The notes beneath the pieces were generated by a model. The model had not been told where the DNA came from. It made no database searches and was given only the letters and a program-made list of their open reading frames with translations. Shown one piece after another: positions 49,720-61,376 of a stretch of DNA of 64,000 nt. Source of the stretch: Branchiostoma floridae (taxonomy: Eukaryota > Chordata > Leptocardii > Amphioxiformes > Branchiostomatidae); the NCBI RefSeq assembly GCF_000003815.2, contig NC_049993.1, forward strand, positions 1,812,123 to 1,876,122, read 5' to 3'. A program made the translations under genes and the position numbers. Within the stretch, counting starts at the first letter, position 1; each line of letters opens with the position of its first letter.

Positions 49720-51960
49720 ATGGTACGTTGAGCTCTTACATTCTATCTTTGATTTCTGAAATTACCGCACACTTTCTCTCAAACAACCACTCCGAAACTC
49801 GTGATAAAACAGACTGTGACTCTCTCCACAGGCCGGATTTCTGCTCCTCTCCATCCTGGCGGTTTTGTCTACCGTCCACGCGGCACCCACCTGTACGTGT
49901 GAAGAGAAGGCTTCTTCCACTCAGGTAAGGAGGACACGGTACTTTTCTCTTTACAATATAGGTCATGCTTTTTTGTACTGTCTGAGCGTTCAATCTGTCA
50001 GGCAATGAAGCCCACAATCTTAGTCGTTTTAATCACACAATTCCATATGCTGCAGTAGCAATTCTATTTTTGTTCAGGTGATATCTTATTAAGAAGCCAG
50101 AAGTCAAATGTCTTTCAGACTCTTGTTCCGAATGTATTTCTATGCTTGCTGTGCCTGATTTATGTTTTTGTTAAAATTGCAGCAGTACACTGTCCAAATC
50201 AACGAAGAAGGAACCATCTTTAACCAAGTGACTGATGTGGACCGGGAAAACCAGATCCTTCTGTTCCACGTGCCTCAGCACAACATCGTGTCTGAAAATC
50301 AGGTCATGCTGGACTATAACACGGTACGTGAAACGCGATTTATATCAATGTCCTGTTTGCCAGTTTGGTACAAAAAAAACATAACAGGTGATGACTCCTC
50401 CCTAGACTGAAGACGGTATGCAGGTATTATAGCAGTAAAAACTAACCAGTCCTAACCAGTTTGGCAGCCCTGGCACTGTTTGTATACAGCTGAACAAAAA
50501 GATAAAATACATATATAAAAACTAACAAGTTTATTCTTTCTACAGGGACTGATGATGACCCTTTACACCGAACTGAACGCCTGCTTCCTCTCAACCATGC
50601 CTGACAACATCCCGGCAATTGACAAGCTGGAAGAAGGGCTGAGTGCCATGGCGGTAAGCAGACATTTAGCAACTTCAGATTTTAGAAAAGATATAGAATA
50701 TCATCAATAGTTTCAGTAACGATAGTGACATTCGACACCATATCCAACTTGATACGATCTGTACTTAAGATCTTGTATGTCTATAGAACCCACAGACAAG
50801 AAGCACCATCCTTAAGAAGAGGAAGGAAGAGACCTACCAACGCGCCGCCCCTCAGCCCGTAAGGGACCGATCCATGTTGGGGGATCAGATGGCCCAGATG
50901 TGTGCAAAGTTTCCTGTCTACACCACAGAGGTGGCTCCCGAGGTGTCCATCGAACAGGTTTCAGGTAAATGTCTATGAGTCATTATCATAATTACCTGTT
51001 TCTACACACATCAATCAGCTGTTTTTGGTACTGCTTAGGGATTTCACCGACATACATCTCTTCCTCTAGAGCAATTTTGGTTCGTTATGTATGTATTCTC
51101 ATGTTGATGATCATACTGTTCACTGTTGTTCATTTTTTAGAGTTATGAACTCGAATACGCCCACAAAAAGTAATTTTTTTATGAATGACATCCGCGCGAT
51201 CAAGACATTTGTTTTCTTCAGGGATGGTCAGATAGACAAAAACGGGTAAATAAGTTGTGTTTTAAGCTAATAATCGTATATGTCGAAGTGACACTAGAGT
51301 TGTAGCATTGACTGTAGTTGCAGAAGTGTAACTTGCTGAATAGCTGAGTGGTACCGAGTGTACTTGCCAAATTGATAAGTGATGCCAGTCTACCACACTA
51401 GGGTCACTTACACTAGTGTTACAGTATTTCTTGAATACAAGGATAAGTGACTTATTAGCTGGTGTGGCATATTTTGTCACTTCAACCCTTGTTACAAAGT
51501 TTCTTGTGTCTACTTTGAAAGTTTGACAGCTTGTTTTCTTAGTCATCTTGTTTGTTTGCACTATCTCGTTATTTTTGCTGTCTGCAGTTCAGAGGATGCC
51601 ATCCATAAACTTTACTTGCTGTGGCCTGATTAGATAAACTTCAACAGTTCTGCCTGTAACGTTATATTCAGCTGTGTAGGCAGACAACGTGATACGCCAA
51701 ACTTCCACTTTCCTAACTTTTATTTTCCTCACTGTTTAGGAAACAAAACCGCTCGTAGCTGGCTTGACCACTCGATAACCGTGAACTGTCACCCGAGTGA
51801 TTTCATGTACCGGTGTGAGTTGAGGAGCTCATGCATCTACGTCTACTACTGCGAGGGGACCGGTAACGCGGGGCAAGCACCAACCGCCGCGCAGTGCGAC
51901 GTGTGGCATGACTTCACCGCCACCGCCTGGCAGTGCGTGCCTTATTGTCCTGACGAGTAG
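49720..51960 (+). CDS. Secreted BRICHOS-domain protein, gene A (six exons, 247 residues)
   Basis: Exons 49720-49722 (ATG only), 49832-49924, 50183-50323, 50546-50653, 50787-50964 and 51740-51960 have GT/AG borders and agreeing phases. Residues 2-18 complete a signal peptide (GFLLLSILAVLSTVHA), followed by CTCEEK. Residues about 50-165 match the BRICHOS fold: VDRENQILLFHVP, the conserved Asp (D76 in MLDYNTG), and the paired Cys C92 (NACFLSTMP) and C154 (AQMCAKFPVY). A seven-cysteine C-terminal module follows (FMYRCELR, AWQCVPYC). BRICHOS acts as an intramolecular chaperone in secreted or type II proproteins such as gastrokines; the C-terminal part is usually the client. A basic KKRK site lies at about residues 125-128. 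The gene is a tandem duplicate of gene B. The exact function is unknown. Confidence 0.88.
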
Positions 51961-52255
51961 GGTTAAGAGACAGGATTGTCTAAGTGTGTTTGTTAGCTGG
52001 GTTTCCAAACCCGATTTGTTTGACGCTTTATACTGAATGACAGATTTGTATTAAGGAACTCAATGACCACACATACATGCAAGTTAATGTCAAATAGTGT
52101 CAACTATGATTTCTCGTTTCAAGGGAAAAGAAGATACTCAATTCACCTTTGCTGTAACAATATACTAACGGTCGAATGTGATAAAACGTGTAAAAGTTAA
52201 TGTCTAGGTTTTAAGTCTTAACGTTGTGCAGATTTCTTACTGACCATTTATTCAA

Positions 52256-52261
52256 AATAAA
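52256..52261 (+). terminator. Likely poly(A) signal of gene A
   Basis: AATAAA lies 296 bp after the stop of gene A, followed by a GTTTGTTTT stretch. Confidence 0.65.
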
Positions 52262-55242
52262 GTTTGTTTTGCAGAGGCAGTTGAATGTTAGTCTGATGTT
52301 TTACTCTCTGGATTTTGTTCATGGAAAATATTTGAAGCGTTAATCTTAGTCTTCGAGGATTTTACTGTAATGTTGTAGTATGCTAATTCAAAACTTAACT
52401 TAAATGGCTTTTACTTCCAGTAACATTTGAAAAAAATAACTCACAACACAAATCTTGCTTTCTGAAGCAACACGGATAGCTTGGTGTGACAAAAGTGACA
52501 ATAAGGTAATATTATGTTGTAACGAACACCTTTACCTCATATCTGAGATAAACGCCGTAGTTCACTTTATCTAGTAAATATCTTCAGAGAATAACAAATT
52601 TTGAGACCCTATGGCCGTAGATAGGTTTTAAATAACAATAAAAACAACCCATACTTTACAAGTACTTTCTGCATGCAATATTTTGCCATAACCTTTGTCC
52701 CAGTTAGGAATCAACAGAACGACTATTGTAATGACCTTTAACCTCGGTTTATTCCGGCCTCCATCTTTGTTAGACATCTTTTATTCGATGGAAACTAACC
52801 TGGTTTAGACAGCCTATAGAGTCGTCAATGATGTGAAGTTATATACATGTAATGTGCAGTTATAATATGGTGAGAACTGGAACCAGTCCCATTGGGCGTA
52901 CTCTCAGAGCAAATGTTCGTCTCCACCTGTTCTTTGACATATTTCCAAGGCGTTTTCTCGGGTTTTTCTATTTTCTGTTGTTCGTCATGTCTTCCAGCCA
53001 AAACATGAAGAAACAATACAAAATAGAAACCCTGATAAAAAGCCTTAAAAAACAGCCGGAGTTTAACCTGTGCTTGCACAGTAATTGGGCGTTGGTAACA
53101 CATACGTTTTGATAAATCCTTGCATGGTACAGGTACAGATAAAGGGTAAAAGGCATCAGTGACACAAAGGTCATACCTGAAGTATTCAAAACCTTACCAT
53201 AACGATTTATATAGCATTCCCATCCCTACCTTAAAAGTCCAGAGGAGACATGAATGTCGATGGGTGGCCTTCGTCACCTCTCATTTTGACTCCACGCCTC
53301 CAGTTACGGATGCAATCTTTAATGGTGTTAAATATTAACACTTTGTATCGAGATGTTGTCAGAGTCAACCTAATGTGTTAATTGGGCCAACATTATTGTT
53401 GACCTCATGGCTGCCTGTACATGTGTTGCGTCGCTTGGTAACAATGGACACATTACAGTGACTGTATTTATGATACTGCGACTCTGTTTACCTTTTGCAC
53501 GCGATCGACGACAAAATATTACCTTCTAATCCTTCGCGTTCATTTTTTCAGATTTAATGCTGTTAATCTGATTTTCAAATTGACTATCGTCAATATGGTC
53601 CTGTCGTAAGTGTGTCTGCAATAAATAGCAACTAATATCAATAGTCCGTACCTATTTGCTTTTTGATTCCAAATAAGCAATGTCAACCAAGCAGACTTCG
53701 ACACATAGATAAACTTCAAAACGGTAATAGATGATACAGTGTTGAGGTATTAAATTGAGTTTAGAGAGACTCCTCCTGTTGAACTTCTGTCTCTCCCGAA
53801 CATACAATTGAGGCGAAAAATAACTTTTATTCCAAGACAGCTGAACTAACAAAGGTCGCGTTTCAACTGGCGATTGCATCATTGATGAAATTAGTTTAAA
53901 GTCTTGATGTGTTTGCATGGACTATCGATCGGCGAAACACCCGAGTACCGTTTTAAAGCCCCTGTCACATACATCGCACAATGTATCGATTCATGGCACG
54001 CACGCACGCATACACACATGCACGCTCATACACACGCACGCATACACATACATGCACGCACGCACACACACGCACACGCATGCACGCACGCACACACACA
54101 CGCACGCACACAAACACGCACGCACGCACGCAAAATTGCTATTTTGTACAAGTTTATACATCAGTCTAACAAAATCCTTTTCTATTTTTCGTTGCGATAA
54201 AGCATTTAGTAGTGATCGGGTCCTAAACTTGGCCAATTTCCATGTTGTTGACATGCAAAAATCTGTGAAAATGCCTCAAAACTTGTTTGGGCTGTTACCA
54301 TGGCAACAATGAGTTTTGACCGGAAAGGAAGCTATTTTGAGGAGTTGTGTGCCAAGTACTATCACTTTGAAAAATATGAGCCAAATCGATTTTTTTTTTT
54401 ACCCTGATCACTGTTGTTTGATTCTAACAGACAATTGCTCTTAAATAGTGCAGCTTTAATAATGAAAGTTCTATCTTACCAAATTTGATAGTAGTCCAGC
54501 ATTTTATCATCTTCAGATTTTCTTAGGCACTGCAGTTTAAGTTACCATGTTTTTTATTGTCTTTTTTTAATCCAGGGCACCTAACCGGTTAAAGACGACC
54601 GCCATGCATTTCAGCCTTATCTAACAAGGAAACTAACGTCGGGGAAAATAAGTGTTGGAACTTTTCTATAAGACCTGTCGATATGCATACAGTAATGTGG
54701 CCATAGTAATATACATCCTAGTGCAAGCGTTTGCAAAGTACGTAGAGATATTGACTACTAAACGTATAAGCTTTTAGACATTGCTATTTCGTGTTCATTT
54801 AGATGGTTATTCAATGAACGTATGATTATTCAATGAACGTATGATAACTATGTTTTAGACAAAAACATCTACTGCAAATATTTATATCTAAAAGTATTGT
54901 TGTAAGTATATATGTCAGCTAATGGACAAATAGAGCAACCAAAGCATCCAAACCCATCATGTTTCCCCAAAACTAGCACATCTGACAGAGTTCCTTGTAT
55001 GTTTAAACTTGCAAATGTCTTTGCGTAGTCATCATTTTAGTTAAATGGCCTCAAAACATTCAAAATTTTTTGGCAACTGACAAAAATGAAATGTCAGCAA
55101 CTAGGGTGTTTTTACTCTATGTCATCACATTTTGTCGCCGCCTTTGCACAACCGTTAAGGAAGTGTTGCCTTCCAAGAAACAGCAACACAAAGAACGTGA
55201 TTGGTCGGTCTGTTGGTTGATCAATCGATTGTTGCAAACCTG
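52262..55242. other. Intergenic between BRICHOS genes A and B
   Basis: No gene is supported. It contains a CACG/CACA microsatellite (53998-54131) and one low-copy repeat unit near 54575. The last ~250 bp form the promoter region of gene B, homologous to that of gene A. Confidence 0.55.
53998..54131. repeat. (CACG/CACA)n microsatellite
   Basis: An interrupted mixture of CACG, CACA and CATA units. Several frames stay open through it on both strands as a trivial consequence. Confidence 0.95.
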
Positions 55243-55249
55243 TATAAAT
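55243..55249 (+). promoter_or_regulatory. TATA box of BRICHOS gene B
   Basis: TATAAAT occurs in CCTGTATAAATCGGGAGCTC, 106 bp before the ATG, preceded by GATTGGTCGGTCTGTTGG. It is nearly identical to the gene A promoter. Confidence 0.8.
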
Positions 55250-55348
55250 CGGGAGCTCCAAGGGGCTTGTGGCATACCACTTCTATCATCGTAAAAGTTG
55301 CTGTGACTGACTCTTCAACCGAAGTAACCGAGTGTCTCCAAGCTTACC

Positions 55349-57164
55349 ATGGTACGTTGATCCCTCATATATTTTGATTTCTGAAATTACCGTTCACTTT
55401 CTCTCAAACAACCACTCCGAAACTCGTGATAAAACAGACTGTGACTCTCTCCACAGGCCGGATTTCTGCTCCTCTCCATCCTGGCGGTTTTGTCTACCGT
55501 CCACGCGGCACCCACCTGTACGTGTGAAGAGAAGGCTTCTTCCACTCAGGTAAGGATGGCACTTTTTTTTTTCCTCTTTCGTGCTGTCCGAGCGCTCAGT
55601 CTGTCAGGCAACGACAATAACACTTGGCTTCAACCACGCAATGGCATGTTGTGCAATAGTATTGGTCAAGTGATATCTTACCAATGTTACCGAACGTTCC
55701 TTAAATTTACCTCTCTGTTTTTCAGCTTATCCAGCTTCTATTTTATTTTTGCGGCACCTGATTTGTGTTCATTATCAAAATTGCAGCAGTACACTGTCCA
55801 AAACAATGAAGTGATTGATGTAGACCGGGAGAATCAGATCGTTCTGTTCCACGTGCCTCAGCACAACATCTGGTCAGACAACCAGATCATGCTGGACTAC
55901 AACACGGTACGTCAAACATGATATACATTAACCGTATTCAGACCTTGTTTTTTGGTCAATCTCTGATTGGGGAGGGGTTTTGAGGCCTGCGTTTAACTCC
56001 TATAACTCTTATGTGACTTGTCATATGGCCACCAAAGTTTTAGATAATTATGTAAAGGGAAAATATAAGGGTTTTGGAAATATTGACGGCATTACGACTC
56101 GGACTTAGTGGAAACCGTTCAGGCGTCATGCGACATGACAGTCGGCCCGAGCCAATTTGAAAGCTTTCCTGTTTGGTAATAAAAAAAGAATATCAGTAGA
56201 AACTAACCAGTTTGTTCTTTCTGCAGGGACTGATGATGACCCTTTACACCGAGCTGAACGCCTGCTTCCTGTCCACCATGCCTGACAACATCCCGGCCAT
56301 TGACAAGTTGGAAGAAGGGTTGAGTGATATGGTGGTGAGCAGACATACTTAGTATGCATCTAGCAACTTCAGATTTTAAACAAGACTTTTTCAGTAACCA
56401 TAGAAATATAATGAACTAAATTGATATGATTTGTACTTAAGATCCTGTATGTCTATAGAACCCACAGACAAGAAGCACCATCCTTAAGAAGAGGAAGGAA
56501 GAGACCTACCAACGTGCCGCCCCACAGCCCGTAAGGGACCGGTCCATGTTGGGGGATCAGATGGCCCAGATGTGTGCAAAGTTTCCTGTCTACAACACAG
56601 AGGTGGCTCCCGAGGCGTCCATCGAACAGGTTTCAGGTAAATATCTAGAGTCATTACTTATTTTTACACGCATCAATCAGGTGTTTTTCTGCTGATAGAT
56701 TTTGCCGACTTTAATCTCTGCTTATCGGCAATTTTGGTTCATTATGCATGCTCATGTTGATAATCACACTGTTTTACTGCTGTTTCTTTTTTCCTATCGA
56801 AAATCTCTCGTAAGTAGAAAAACTGCCAAAACATTCTGCCTGTAACGTTGTATTCAGCTGGTTAGCCAAACAACATGATCAGCAAACTTCAATCTTTCTT
56901 TCATGTCCTCACTGTATAGGTACCAAAACCCCTCGTAGCTGGGGATCCCCTGCACGCTTTAGTTGTCACCCGATGAATTTCATGTACCGATGTGAGTTGA
57001 GGAGCCCATGCACATGCATCAACGTATATCACTGCGGGAGGACCGACAGCCCGTATGAAGTACCAACTGCCGCCCAGTGCAACGTGACCCATGACTTCAC
57101 CGCCACCGCCTGGCAGTGCGTGCCTTATTGTCCTGGTCTTGTCGAACCGGGTTTCATTTGGTGA
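55349..57164 (+). CDS. Secreted BRICHOS-domain protein, gene B (six exons, 248 residues)
   Basis: Exons 55349-55351, 55457-55549, 55787-55906, 56227-56334, 56459-56636 and 56920-57164 have the same phases as gene A. The signal-peptide exon encodes the same peptide as gene A. Exon 3 is seven codons shorter, removing part of the strand before VDRENQIVLFHVP. The BRICHOS Asp (LDYNTG) and both Cys (NACFLSTMP, AQMCAKFPVY) are kept. The C-terminal module has eight cysteines (SCHPMNFMYRC, CTCINVYHC, AWQCVPYC) and ends with an extra GLVEPGFIW tail. The last exon has diverged more than exons 2, 4 and 5. As for gene A, it is a secreted chaperone-client proprotein by family knowledge, with an unknown target. 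It probably arose by duplication of a ~5.6 kb unit. No canonical AATAAA is seen close downstream. Confidence 0.87.
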
Positions 57165-58110
57165 TTATGTTTATTTTGAAAAAAAAATAAGAAAAAAACT
57201 GGGTATTCTACAAATGGGAATATGTAGTTGCTTTAATGTAGTCGTCAATGATATACAATTAAGAAAAACTTTGAGTAGAAAAAGGAAACTACATTATATG
57301 TAAGGCTCAGTAGATATGATAAATCGTTATTACAATGTTATTTAATGTTCGACTTTAATTTTACCATCCTTGCTTTACTTTACAAGCCGAAAACACTCCT
57401 GTCCTGACTAAAGAGACATGGACCCTCATAACCCAAACAATTGATTCGGGCACCTCAACTACCATGAACATTAATAACAAAATAGTAAAGTATTATTCTA
57501 CTTGTCAGCAGAATCCTCCTAAATCAATGGGGCCAAAGATATAACCCCTTTAACCTAACTCTCGTTGCTCTTATCTTACCACAGAGTACAAAAGTCACAG
57601 TGGCTATGTGTAGCAGAGTATTTCACACAAACACACATACACACATTGGCAGGATACTTCGCAAGCGTTAATGTCCTAAAATGTTATATAAAGTATATAT
57701 AATAAGAGGACAAAATATTGTATCGATATTTTGGGAACGTAGGACACTTCTGTGCATTGGTCTCTAACATGTAACAAACAAAAGGTCTTATATCAGGACA
57801 GATGTCCGGATAAATACCAGCAATTTGACCTGGTAATCAAATCATTTTCTCGGACCTAGTACTTTGTCAGACCCAGTGTGTGTTCAAAATTCGTGGTATA
57901 CAAATACGAATCTTTCTAAGATATAACACGAAAGCTTTCTTCAAAATCCGGCGAAATATCCATGCTGTTTAGGTAAACTTAATTTGGTATTTCAAAACAA
58001 ATTTGCTATTGGGCAGTCGAGGACAATGTGGCACTGCACTCAAGTTAGTAACTTATAGTACCATACATCATGTGAGTACAGACAGAAGGTGAAGGTAGCA
58101 TTTTTTTCTT

Positions 58111-58278
58111 TTACCTCCCGACCTAAGCCAGGTACCCATTTTTTACACCTGGGTGAAGTGAGGAAGGTTGTGTTAAGTGCCTTTCCCAAGGGCACAACGT
58201 CGGGGCACAGCGGGTATTGAACTCGGGACCTCTAGATTCCACGCCGAACGCTCTACCAGTTACGCCATAAATGACGCC
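58111..58278 (-). mobile_element. tRNA-derived SINE
   Basis: On the minus strand the head reads GGCGTAACTGGTAGAGCG (A-box-like) and GAGTTCAATACCC (B-box-like). The body phrase CCCTTGGGAAAGGCACTTAA and a GGTGTAAAAAATGGGTACCT core follow. Confidence 0.75.
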
Positions 58279-59274
58279 AAAACAACATGATAACTTTAGA
58301 ATGGCTCAAACTATGAGAAGTTTTTAGACAATGATATATTGTTAAGCGGAATTTCTATAAAGTCTAAAAGCAAGATCTATCAGTGATTTAATGTGCCCGA
58401 TTATTTATCCCAGGATATGAATAAGTAGACTCCATTTGTTGATATTCCTTCAATATGGACTGAGTAAAAAAAACATCATTGTTCTGGAATTGTATATGAG
58501 CCGTCAATGTCTGTTTTTGCTACGTGAAATTTAGCTATGAAAATCACATAAGACTATCCATCGTGTTTGTGTGTTTCTAAAAAGAATCCCTAGGATCAAA
58601 GACGATTACCCTCATAGACCCTTTAGAAGTGTCTATTGCATAATTCAGACTGTCTAGACTTCTTTACACTGTCAAGTCAGGTATTAAAATTTAATGCATT
58701 TTTTCATCTGAATTATGAGTCATAATATCTTACGCATATGTGATCACTTTGGTCCTGGATATTTTTCACTTTACCGGGTGTCTTTACAAAATACATGATA
58801 TACAAAGACGAGCATCCCGGTCTAACAAGGAAACGTCCTTGGAGAAAAAGATTGTGAACTTTGATCAGAATACAATCTGTAAAGCCAACATAATAAATGA
58901 ATACTTTACAAATACGGCATGTCAATAAAATAATTAGCATCACTTGGCGCACGCGCATTGAGTGAGAAGCATGAAAGATGCGAAGTGTGCAATACTGTCT
59001 TCTATCAGCTCCCTTCCGTTGCATGCACTCATCATTCAGTAAACTTGAAGTCATGACTGATAGAAGAAAGGACGTATTTCTAAAATATATAACACGTAAG
59101 CTATCTTTAAAAAAAGCCGTCACGATATCCCTGCTGGCTTTTTTAGGCAAACGTAATGTGACTTGGTATATTTGCTTTTTGGACAGACGAGGACAATGTG
59201 GCACTGCACTCAAGTAAGTAAGTTATATTAACAGTGCCACATGCACAGTAGAGACAGTGGGTAAAGGTAGTCTT

Positions 59275-59412
59275 TTCTTTTACCTCCCCGTCCGAAGTCA
59301 GGTACCCATATTTTGTACCTGGGTGAAGTGAGGAATGTCGTGCAAAGTGCCCTACCTATACAAAGGCACAACGTCGGGGGCACACACAAGTTACGCCACA
59401 CTCGACGCCAAC
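59275..59412 (-). mobile_element. tRNA-derived SINE, head-deleted copy
   Basis: It has the same body as the copy at 58111-58278, inside a shared larger duplicated block. Part of the tRNA head is lost. Confidence 0.65.
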
Positions 59413-59631
59413 ACAACAAGATATATTTAGGATGTTTGAAAAGTTGAGTTAAAAGTGTTTACACAATGATGTATTGTTATTGTTGACTTTACAAGACAAG
59501 TATGTCAGTAAAAGAATAAGTAGCACTTGGCGCACACTCTTTAAGATTGGGAAGGAAGGTAGTTTCGAAGTGTGCAATACTGTCATCTATTAAAAAAATC
59601 CTCCACAATATCCCTGCTGTTTAGGCAAGCG

Positions 59632-59670
<39 letters not shown>
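59632..59670. repeat. (CAT)n microsatellite
   Basis: Thirteen CAT units. Confidence 0.95.
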
Positions 59671-60769
59671 TGCCGGCAAACGCAAATTGATCCAAACATG
59701 TCACATTAGACAGGTTGTACTATAAAAAGGGTTTAGACAATGATATATTGTTCAGAGAAGTCTTTGTGAAGTCTAAAAGCAATATGTTTTGACCCCTGGA
59801 TATGAATATTGGAATACTCCATTGGATAAGATGCCGAAAGCTCCAAACTGAACGAAGTCGAAAAATATCATGTTCTGGAGTTGTTTCTGAGCCGTCAAAA
59901 GTTTGGTTTTGCTACTTTTTTCTATGTCAACCCTGACCTCAGCTAGCAGCTGGGCTAAGATCATCTGCCAGAACGCTGTCGTACAGCACTGAGGGGTATT
60001 AGGGACCGATAATCTTCCGGCGGGGCTGAATCATAACGGCCTGGAGGCTACTATATATTTGGTCCTACGGTGACCTCAATACGACAATTGCCACCGATGC
60101 TGCCGTTGAACTGCATGTTTATGAACCATTTTCCCCTGAGTGAAGTGAACAAAGTTGTGTAAAATAAAGTGCCTTTTCCAAGGGCACAGCATCGGTGACG
60201 CTCTCTAGACTTCTTTACAGTAAAGTAAAGTACATTATCCATTAACATATAATACGCTCTTATCGTCTGCCGCCTTATCGACGCAGGCAATGTGAGTTAG
60301 GGTATCTTATTAATAAGCAAACTGGATCCTATAGGTCCTTGAAATTATATACTTAAATAAGTTAATCATGCATAATTCCGCTTTACTGACTAAAGAATGA
60401 GCTAAATTTACATTTTTCTCAACCCAGTGCAGCTATATATTTAAATCATCTCAACGCGTCCCATTAATTATGCAAATGGTAAATTGGTACTTTATTTTGT
60501 ACAACATTGTCTAAGGTATCTACATATTAAAAATCGTGAAAATCCGTTGTTTCCCTCTTGAGTTAGACGCTTCAGAAGTTTTTTTTTTACAAAAATGCCC
60601 CTGCTATCCTAAACCTAGTCGCCAGTGGGTCCAAACTTACGTCACTTCTTCCTGAGCACAAGAGCTATCCAACACCCTAAAATCGTGACCATAGCTTTTT
60701 CAAAACACAAGATAGCAAAACTGGAAGTTGAACTGCAGTACCAATAGAAGCCGCTAGAGGGGCCAAAAT

Positions 60770-60916
60770 CTAATCATTTCCAGCTTTGTCACACCCTACC
60801 AACACACTAAGTATGAAACAAATCCACTCAGCCGTTCTTGAGTTATCTTGTTTACACACACACAGACACAGACAAACGCAGGGTAAAATATAACCTCCAT
60901 GACCTTTCATGGAGGT
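60770..60916. repeat. Interspersed element end with hairpin
   Basis: ATCCACTCAGCCGTTCTTGAG is followed by an ACACACAGACACAGACA tract and the hairpin ACCTCCAT...ATGGAGGT (60893-60916). It matches 33290-33397. Confidence 0.7.
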
Positions 60917-60993
60917 AACTATCTTTTAGACAGGAATATTTACTGTAAACGTAATAAAGTCACCGTGGCTATCTGCAGTAGATTATGTCACAC

Positions 60994-61081
60994 AAACACA
61001 CACACACGCATACATACACACACACACACACACGCATACACACACAAGCGCGCGCGCGCACACGCACACACACACAGATAG

Positions 61082-61112
<31 letters not shown>

Positions 61113-61376
61113 GACACACACACACACACACACACACAGACAGACACACACACACACAGACAGACACACACACACACAGACAGACACACACACACACACA
61201 CACACAGACAGACACACACACACACACACAGACAGACACACACACACACACACACACAGACAGACACACACACACACACAGACAGACACACACACACAAA
61301 GACAGACACACACACACACACACACAGATAGACACACACACACACACACACAGACAGACAGACACACACACACACA
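60994..61376. repeat. Long (CA)n array with regular CAGACAGA interruptions
   Basis: About 380 bp of CA with GACAGA inserted about every 20-40 bp. Long frames run through it on both strands because it lacks stop codons; none is a gene. Confidence 0.97.

Noticed and set aside
53904..54312. Frames through the CACG/CACA microsatellite
   Set aside because: Low-complexity repeat frames of His-Ala-Arg-Thr type without any gene structure.
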